Of a stretch of DNA of 9,369 nt, positions 5,102 through 9,369 are shown piece by piece; position 1 is the first letter of the stretch, and each line of letters starts with the position of its first letter. Under the pieces are notes generated by a model. The model was not told the origin of the DNA. It was given only the letters and a program-made list of their open reading frames with translations, and ran no database searches. The stretch is taken from positions 1-9,369 of the forward strand of contig JBJELD010000073.1 in NCBI GenBank assembly GCA_051878975.1, in the 5' to 3' direction. The translations under genes and the position numbers were made by a program. This DNA comes from Caccovicinus sp051878975. Lineage in GTDB: Bacteria > Bacillota > Clostridia > Lachnospirales > Lachnospiraceae.

Positions 5102-7438
5102 ATGAAAACAAATTTAACTCAACTGAAAAAAATCCTGGCCGGAGCCCTGCATCTGGCTTCTCTTGGACTGGTGGTGATCAGCATTGCCATCCTGTACTCC
5201 ACCTCTAATTTCGGACGCGGGCTGACCTGGATCCAGAGTGAATCCTACATTCAGTCCGAACTGTTTTACAACCAGCTTCAATCCGATATCCGCGCCATCT
5301 TCGACTATGCGCGGCTGCGGGATGCATTCGAGATCGACGGGGAGCTCGACTTAAATCAGGAGATCCTGACCGTCAATTTCGGGCCAAATTCCACGGAAAC
5401 CTATACCATGTCCGATCTGCTGAAGCTGGGAGAAAGCTATGGCTATTTTGTGCAGGAAGACTGGTCAATCAATATCATCAACCCTGCAGCTGCTTCCTTT
5501 GAGGAAGAGCCGGTAAGGGTGGAGTACAAATCCTACGATCCAAACCCCACTCTCACCGAGCCGGGACAGGCGTATGCCAAGATGAAGGACCTGTGCTATG
5601 AGGCGCTGACCAACTTCAGCCGCTACTGTTCGGTTTACTACAGTATTATAGAAGGTCCCACCAACCTGTCCTTTCAGCTGACCTGTCAGAATGACAACAA
5701 CATGCGTTCCCACAAAACCATAACCTACACGAACGTATCCGACCCATCCTGGGAGAAGCTGAAACACATCGGTCTGTATGCTGAGTACTCTGCAGGCAGC
5801 TCTCATATTGAAACCAATATGACACAGAGTCCGACCTACATCCGGGAACTGGCTTCCAAAACCGACTTTATCGAACAGACCTTCCAGCATTTTATTATTT
5901 CCGTAGACACCAACTTCCCGAAAAATGACGCCTACACCGCAGAAGCGGCCAGCTATGAATCCATGCGGAGCTGGACCGTGCGCGGACTGATCATCATGAG
6001 TGCCGGACTCCTTCTGTGCATCCTGACTCTGCTCTATCTGATCGCCATTGCCGGACATGACAGCACGAACCGCAGCCAGATCAATCTGTGTCCCTACGAT
6101 CGGATCAGTGCGGAAGCCTGCATCCTTCTGTTCCTGATGGCCGGCACGGCAGCCTGCTATATCGGCAAGATTGTCGGCTTCCGTCTGCTCCATCTGATCG
6201 TTGCTGCAGACAGCTGGTACTATACAGAAAAGCTTTTGATTTATATCATCATTTACCTGATGTCCCTGCTCTGCCTGTTCAGCCTGCTTCGCCGCTACAA
6301 GGCCGGCACGCTCTGGAAGGAAAGCTGGGCACACAAGGCCCTGCGTGATCTGGCCGAATATTTTACTCAGGAGTCTTCCTCCCACCTGGCGGCTTACTCC
6401 TATGTGATTTTCGTTGCCCTGAACATTACGCTGGCCTGCAGCACGATCTATTTGCTGTTTGACCTGGATTCCTCCACCCATCAGATTTTATTCGGCGGAC
6501 TGATTCTGGCCTGGGGCATTCTGGATCTGGCGGGATTCCGCTATGTCGTCAAAAAAGCGCTTCAGAATGACAAAATCCAGCAGGCAATCGCCAATATTGC
6601 CTCCGGCGACATCAGCTACTGCGTAAATGTAGAAGAATTTTCCGGAAGTCAGAAAATTACAGCGGACCACATTAACCACATCGGAGAAAATCTGGACGGT
6701 GCTCTTCAGGAAAAAGTAAAAAGCGAGCGTTTTAAAGCCGATCTGATCACCAATGTCTCGCATGACCTGAAAACTCCGCTGACCTCCATCATCAACTATG
6801 TGGATCTGATCAAGCGGGAACAGATTCAGAACGAAAAGGTCCAGGGATATCTGGAAGTGCTGGACCAGAAGTCCCAGCGCCTGAAAACGCTGACAGAGGA
6901 TCTGGTAGAAGCCTCCAAAGCCAGCTCCGGCAACCTGAAGCTGGAAATCTCGGATATTGACTTCGTGGAGCTGGTTCAGCAGACCAACGGCGAATTTGAA
7001 GAAAAATTTGCCATGCGGAATCTGGAGCTGATCAGCCGCCTTCCGGAGCAGCCGGTTCTGATCGAAGCAGACGGGCGGCGCCTGTGGCGGGTGCTGGAAA
7101 ACCTCTATAACAACGCCTTTAAGTATGCGATGTCCAACAGCCGGATTTATGTTGACATGAGGGTCGAGCAGGATATGGTGGTCTTTACCATCAAAAATAT
7201 TTCTGAGCAGCCGTTAAATATTTCCAGCGAGGAGCTGACCGAGCGTTTTGTCCGCGGCGACGTTTCCCGCACCACCGAGGGAAGCGGCCTGGGTCTTTCC
7301 ATTGCCCAGAGTCTGACGCAGCTGCAGAAGGGAATCTTTAAGATCATCATTGATGGAGATCTGTTCAAGGCTTATGTCAAGTTCCCGGTGAAAAAAGTGC
7401 CGGACAGTGGAAATCCCACCGAAAATGTGCTAGAATAG
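5102..7438 (+). CDS. Six-pass membrane sensor histidine kinase
   Basis: A 778-aa sensor kinase, partner of the regulator just upstream. TM1 (about 11-33) is followed by an extracytoplasmic domain of about 255 residues (36-290) that I cannot assign to a family. Five more hydrophobic segments follow: about 294-317, 336-358, 376-396, 429-453 and 462-483, which places the C-terminus inside. A HAMP-like stretch (484-540, with ANIASGDISY) leads to HisKA with H554 in SHDLKTPLTS. The HATPase has the N-box ENLYNNAFKY (666-675) and the G2 box GSGLGLSIAQS (727-737). The G1 box DxGxG is not recognisable: KNISEQPLNISSEEL (698-712) is in its place, a variant I recall as common in kinases of this group, which also carry ERFVRGD. 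GGAGAA at 5091-5096 supports ATG 5102. It is much larger than a two-TM VanS; the signal is unknown. Confidence 0.93.
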   Translation: MKTNLTQLKKILAGALHLASLGLVVISIAILYSTSNFGRGLTWIQSESYIQSELFYNQLQSDIRAIFDYARLRDAFEIDGELDLNQEILTVNFGPNSTETYTMSDLLKLGESYGYFVQEDWSINIINPAAASFEEEPVRVEYKSYDPNPTLTEPGQAYAKMKDLCYEALTNFSRYCSVYYSIIEGPTNLSFQLTCQNDNNMRSHKTITYTNVSDPSWEKLKHIGLYAEYSAGSSHIETNMTQSPTYIRELASKTDFIEQTFQHFIISVDTNFPKNDAYTAEAASYESMRSWTVRGLIIMSAGLLLCILTLLYLIAIAGHDSTNRSQINLCPYDRISAEACILLFLMAGTAACYIGKIVGFRLLHLIVAADSWYYTEKLLIYIIIYLMSLLCLFSLLRRYKAGTLWKESWAHKALRDLAEYFTQESSSHLAAYSYVIFVALNITLACSTIYLLFDLDSSTHQILFGGLILAWGILDLAGFRYVVKKALQNDKIQQAIANIASGDISYCVNVEEFSGSQKITADHINHIGENLDGALQEKVKSERFKADLITNVSHDLKTPLTSIINYVDLIKREQIQNEKVQGYLEVLDQKSQRLKTLTEDLVEASKASSGNLKLEISDIDFVELVQQTNGEFEEKFAMRNLELISRLPEQPVLIEADGRRLWRVLENLYNNAFKYAMSNSRIYVDMRVEQDMVVFTIKNISEQPLNISSEELTERFVRGDVSRTTEGSGLGLSIAQSLTQLQKGIFKIIIDGDLFKAYVKFPVKKVPDSGNPTENVLE
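7408..7436 (+). promoter_or_regulatory. Probable promoter of the NlpC/P60 lipoprotein gene inside the kinase 3' end
   Basis: TGGAAA (7408-7413, four of six) and TAGAAT (7431-7436, five of six) are 17 bp apart, with TG one base before the -10. The 10-mer GTGCTAGAAT (7427-7436) is identical to that in the promoter at 91-100. The expected start is near 7443, about 60 bp before the gene. No terminator lies between kinase and lipoprotein, so operon read-through is also possible. Confidence 0.5.
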
Positions 7439-7503
7439 TTCCGCAGCGCCAAAAGGCTGCACACTTACAGAAATCGGGAAACACAAAAGAAAGGACATCC
7501 TTT

Positions 7504-9120
7504 ATGAAACTGGATAAAGCATACAGACGGCCTGTCCTTCTGTCCGGTCTGGCGGCAGTTACCCTGCTTGCCGGTGTTCTGGCAGTCGGATGTCAGAGCC
7601 AGCCACAGCCGGCTGCCGTCTCCCTTGCTGCCGCAGACACCGAAACGGCAGAAACCACAGAAGAAATTATTGTAACCACGGCGCCGGAAACCATCCCGCC
7701 GTTAAGCCCCAGAGGCCAGCTTCTTCCGGAGATTCAGATCACAGTCCCGGAAGCGGTTCCCATGCCGGAATATCTTCGCGTAGGAGAAGAGCATCCTGCC
7801 GTTGCCCAGCTGCAGGAACGCCTGATGGAGTTGGGCTTTATGGACTCCGATGAACCTACCGAATATTTCGGTACGCAGACGGAGCGTGCCGTAAAAATTT
7901 TCCAGCGCCAGAATCAGCTTGCCCAGGACGGCATTGTCGGCAGCTCTACCTATGAGGCGATCATGTCTCCGGATGCCAAGTATTATGCCGCACAGAAAGG
8001 CGACAGCGGCGACGACATCACCCGAATCCAGTCCCGTCTGTACGAGCTGGGATACCTGGCTTCGGAGGATCAGGTAACCGGAAATTTCGGTGACGCCACA
8101 GAAACCGCCGTCTTAAAGCTTCAGGAGGTCAATGGACTGGGCAAAGACGGAAAAGTAGGTCAGCAGACCTTAAACCTGTTATATTCGGATGAAATCAAGG
8201 CAAACTTTCTGGCACTGGGCGAAAAGAGCGATGTGGTTCTCGCCAGCCAGAAGCGTTTAAAGGAGCTGGGATATCTGGTCTCCGAACCGGACGGCACCTA
8301 CGGCCAGGATACGGTAGAGGCTGTAAAGCAGTTCCAGGCCCGCAACGACCAGGTCGTGGACGGTTACCTGGGACCAGGAACACGACTTGCCTTAAACAGC
8401 TCTTCCGCAAAGCCCATGGGCCTTCGTCTCGGCGATGAGGGAACCACCGTCTCCAAGGTTCAGAATCTGTTAAGCAAGTACGGCTATCTGAATTCCGGAA
8501 ATGTTACGGGCTACTACGGGGAAGTCACGGAAAATGCTGTGAAATCCTTCCAGACTCAGAACGGTCTTGTATCCGACGGTACGGTCGGCGCCATGACTAT
8601 GGCAAAATTGACCGGAAATGATGTCAAAAAAGCACCAAAACAGTCTTCCGGCACAGGCCAGAGCTCCTCCGGCGGCTCTTCCGGCACAGGCCAGAGCTCC
8701 TCCGGCGGCTCCTCCGGCGGCTCTTCCGGCTCCGGAACCGGCACCGTGAAAATGGCCGGCGGTGTCAGCTCGCTGCTTTCTGTAGCAAAATCCAAGCTGG
8801 GAAGCCCGTATGTATGGGGCGCCAAGGGACCGAACTCCTTTGACTGTTCCGGTTTCGTATACTGGTGTCTGAACCAGGTTGGCGTCAATCAGAGCTACAT
8901 TACCTCTTCCGGATGGCGGAATGTGGGACGATACACCAGAATCAATAACTTCTCCGATATTCAGGCCGGTGATATTGTCGTGGTAAACGGCCACGTCGGA
9001 ATCGCAGCCGGAGGCGGAACCGTAATCGATGCCTCCTCCAGTAACGGACGTGTCATTCACCACGCCTTAAGCTCCTGGTGGGCAAACAATTTCATTTGTG
9101 CATGGAGAATTTTCGGATAA
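7504..9120 (+). CDS. Lipoprotein with four PG-binding repeats and an NlpC/P60 peptidase domain
   Basis: A 538-aa surface protein likely to bind and cut peptidoglycan stem peptides (D-gamma-Glu-diamino-acid endopeptidase type). The N-terminus has an RR-flanked hydrophobic segment ending in LAVGC, a plausible lipobox with C30 as the lipidated residue. After a Thr/Glu/Pro-rich spacer (about 40-88) come four PG_binding_1 repeats: about 92-155, 164-228, 237-299 and 307-371. Each has a LxxLGY/F-type helix and a DGxxG motif (DGIVG, DGKVG, DGYLG, DGTVG). A Gly/Ser/Gln linker (about 378-418) leads to NlpC/P60 (421-538), with C448 in FDCSGF and H497 in GHVGI. The third catalytic position, 12 residues after H497, is D509 (VIDASSS) rather than His, Asn or Gln. 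AAAGGA (7490-7495) precedes ATG 7504. It lies 65 bp after the sensor kinase gene. Confidence 0.92.
   Translation: MKLDKAYRRPVLLSGLAAVTLLAGVLAVGCQSQPQPAAVSLAAADTETAETTEEIIVTTAPETIPPLSPRGQLLPEIQITVPEAVPMPEYLRVGEEHPAVAQLQERLMELGFMDSDEPTEYFGTQTERAVKIFQRQNQLAQDGIVGSSTYEAIMSPDAKYYAAQKGDSGDDITRIQSRLYELGYLASEDQVTGNFGDATETAVLKLQEVNGLGKDGKVGQQTLNLLYSDEIKANFLALGEKSDVVLASQKRLKELGYLVSEPDGTYGQDTVEAVKQFQARNDQVVDGYLGPGTRLALNSSSAKPMGLRLGDEGTTVSKVQNLLSKYGYLNSGNVTGYYGEVTENAVKSFQTQNGLVSDGTVGAMTMAKLTGNDVKKAPKQSSGTGQSSSGGSSGTGQSSSGGSSGGSSGSGTGTVKMAGGVSSLLSVAKSKLGSPYVWGAKGPNSFDCSGFVYWCLNQVGVNQSYITSSGWRNVGRYTRINNFSDIQAGDIVVVNGHVGIAAGGGTVIDASSSNGRVIHHALSSWWANNFICAWRIFG
8644..8709 (+). repeat. Two perfect 33-bp tandem repeats in the linker coding region
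   Basis: Bases 8644-8676 and 8677-8709 are identical; each encodes SSGTGQSSSGG. A partial continuation (TCCTCCGGCGGC, 8710-8721, and TCTTCCGGC, 8722-8730) follows. The unit is a multiple of three, so gain or loss of a copy changes only linker length. Confidence 0.9.
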
Positions 9121-9163
9121 AAACCAATACGAATAAGAAAGAAACCAAACAGAAAATCATGTA

Positions 9164-9205
9164 AAAAACCGGCAGGCTTATATCCTTTCAGGCCTGCCGG
9201 TTTTT
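9164..9205. terminator. Bidirectional-looking terminator after the lipoprotein gene
   Basis: CCGGCAGGC (9169-9177) pairs perfectly with GCCTGCCGG (9192-9200) around a 14-base loop. It is flanked by A-run 9163-9168 and T-run 9201-9205, so both strands carry a stem followed by T residues. It should end the + strand lipoprotein transcript and could also stop - strand transcription coming from the tRNA. Confidence 0.9.
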
Positions 9206-9315
9206 CTGTCAGAAAACAGACAGGAGAGGAGGCCCCGGATGATCCTAAAAATCTTTTTTACGACAAAAAAAGCCCCGACCCCACAGTATTGCCTGCAAAA
9301 TCGGAACTCCTTACG

Positions 9316-9369
9316 TGCGCCTTCAGGGACTCGAACCCTGGACAAATAGATTAAGAGTCTACTGCTCTA
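9316..9369 (-). tRNA. tRNA-Lys (anticodon CUU), 5' part beyond the window
   Basis: On the - strand, reading from 9369 down: the end of the D-arm (GAGC, 9367-9364), an anticodon stem GTAGA/TCTAT (9362-9358 with 9350-9346) around the loop CTCTTAA with anticodon CTT at 9355-9353, a short variable loop, a T-arm CAGGG/CCCTG around TTCGAGT, the 3' acceptor strand AAGGCGC (9323-9317) and the discriminator A (9316). The following bases are CGT, so CCA is not encoded and must be added after transcription. The 5' acceptor strand, D-loop and promoter lie outside. An A-run on the + strand at 9265-9271 gives a T-run downstream on the - strand, but the stem before it is weak. Confidence 0.93.

Noticed and set aside
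4380..5111. 243-codon open frame on the - strand over the response regulator
   Set aside because: The + strand encodes an intact receiver and winged-helix protein; the - strand product resembles no family.
5465..6481. Long open frame of 338 codons on the - strand inside the kinase gene
   Set aside because: It lies wholly inside a gene with clear kinase domains, has no ribosome binding site of note and its composition looks like the mirror of a GC-rich coding strand.
9202..9220. Small inverted repeat (TTTTCTG / CAGAAAA and TCTGT / ACAGA) after the terminator
   Set aside because: The arms overlap or leave almost no loop; it is AT-rich and likely chance.
9250..9300. Separate terminator for the tRNA on the - strand
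   Set aside because: There is a T-run on the - strand (9271-9265), but only a 4-bp CCGA/TCGG pairing before it; the stem at 9169-9200 is a better candidate.
9239..9349. 36-codon frame beginning ATG ATC CTA with a purine-rich stretch upstream
   Set aside because: Its end is the antisense of the tRNA and gives the familiar spurious GTRTLD peptide; it lies just after a terminator without a promoter.
1..9369. CRISPR arrays, insertion sequences, phage genes or toxin-antitoxin pairs
   Set aside because: No spaced direct repeats, transposase motifs, terminal inverted repeats or small paired genes of that kind were seen on either strand.

Overview
The window looks like chromosomal DNA from a low-GC-lineage Firmicute of moderate GC content, most likely a gut Lachnospiraceae (Clostridia). 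The basis is the style of the proteins: a VanR/VanS-like two-component pair whose kinase has the KSERFKADLITNVSHDLKTPLTS-type core common in that family, a Gly/Ser-linked PG-binding + NlpC/P60 lipoprotein, strong AGGAGG ribosome binding sites and a clostridial-type tRNA-Lys. This taxonomic call is inference from remembered family style, not a search.

Layout. (1) 1-630: a strong sigma-A-type promoter (72-100), a perfect inverted repeat just downstream of it (108-123), and a 118-aa ArsR-type winged-helix regulator (146-502), followed by a 128-bp gap rich in small hairpins. (2) 631-4178: a tight three-gene block on the + strand: a 102-aa DUF2508/YaaL-like protein, a cytoplasmic GH13 alpha-amylase-family enzyme (start overlaps the previous stop, ATGA), and the glycogen branching enzyme GlgB 6 bp further on. 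A strong hairpin terminator (4225-4277) closes the block. (3) 4302-7438: a promoter, an OmpR/PhoB-family response regulator and a 778-aa sensor kinase with six predicted membrane segments and a large extracytoplasmic domain. (4) 7408-9205: a probable promoter inside the 3' end of the kinase gene, then a 538-aa lipoprotein with four peptidoglycan-binding repeats and a C-terminal NlpC/P60 peptidase, closed by a terminator with T-runs on both strands. (5) 9316-9369: the 3' part of a tRNA-Lys (CUU) on the - strand, cut by the window edge.

How the genes may work together. The amylase and GlgB act on opposite sides of alpha-glucan metabolism (cutting alpha-1,4 bonds; making alpha-1,6 branches), both apparently in the cytoplasm, which fits storage-polysaccharide turnover. 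The ArsR-type protein may autoregulate through the 108-123 palindrome and, if transcription reads through, may influence the glucan genes. The two-component system and the cell-wall lipoprotein form a plausible envelope-stress or wall-remodelling neighbourhood, but the direct regulatory link is inference.

Every gene on the + strand is of a recognisable type and seems intact. I do not see a clearly novel system here. The points most worth a second look are the DUF2508 protein coupled to an amylase, the ArsR protein with an insertion where metal sensors have their site, the uncharacterised sensor domain of the kinase, and the Asp in place of the third catalytic residue of the NlpC/P60 domain.
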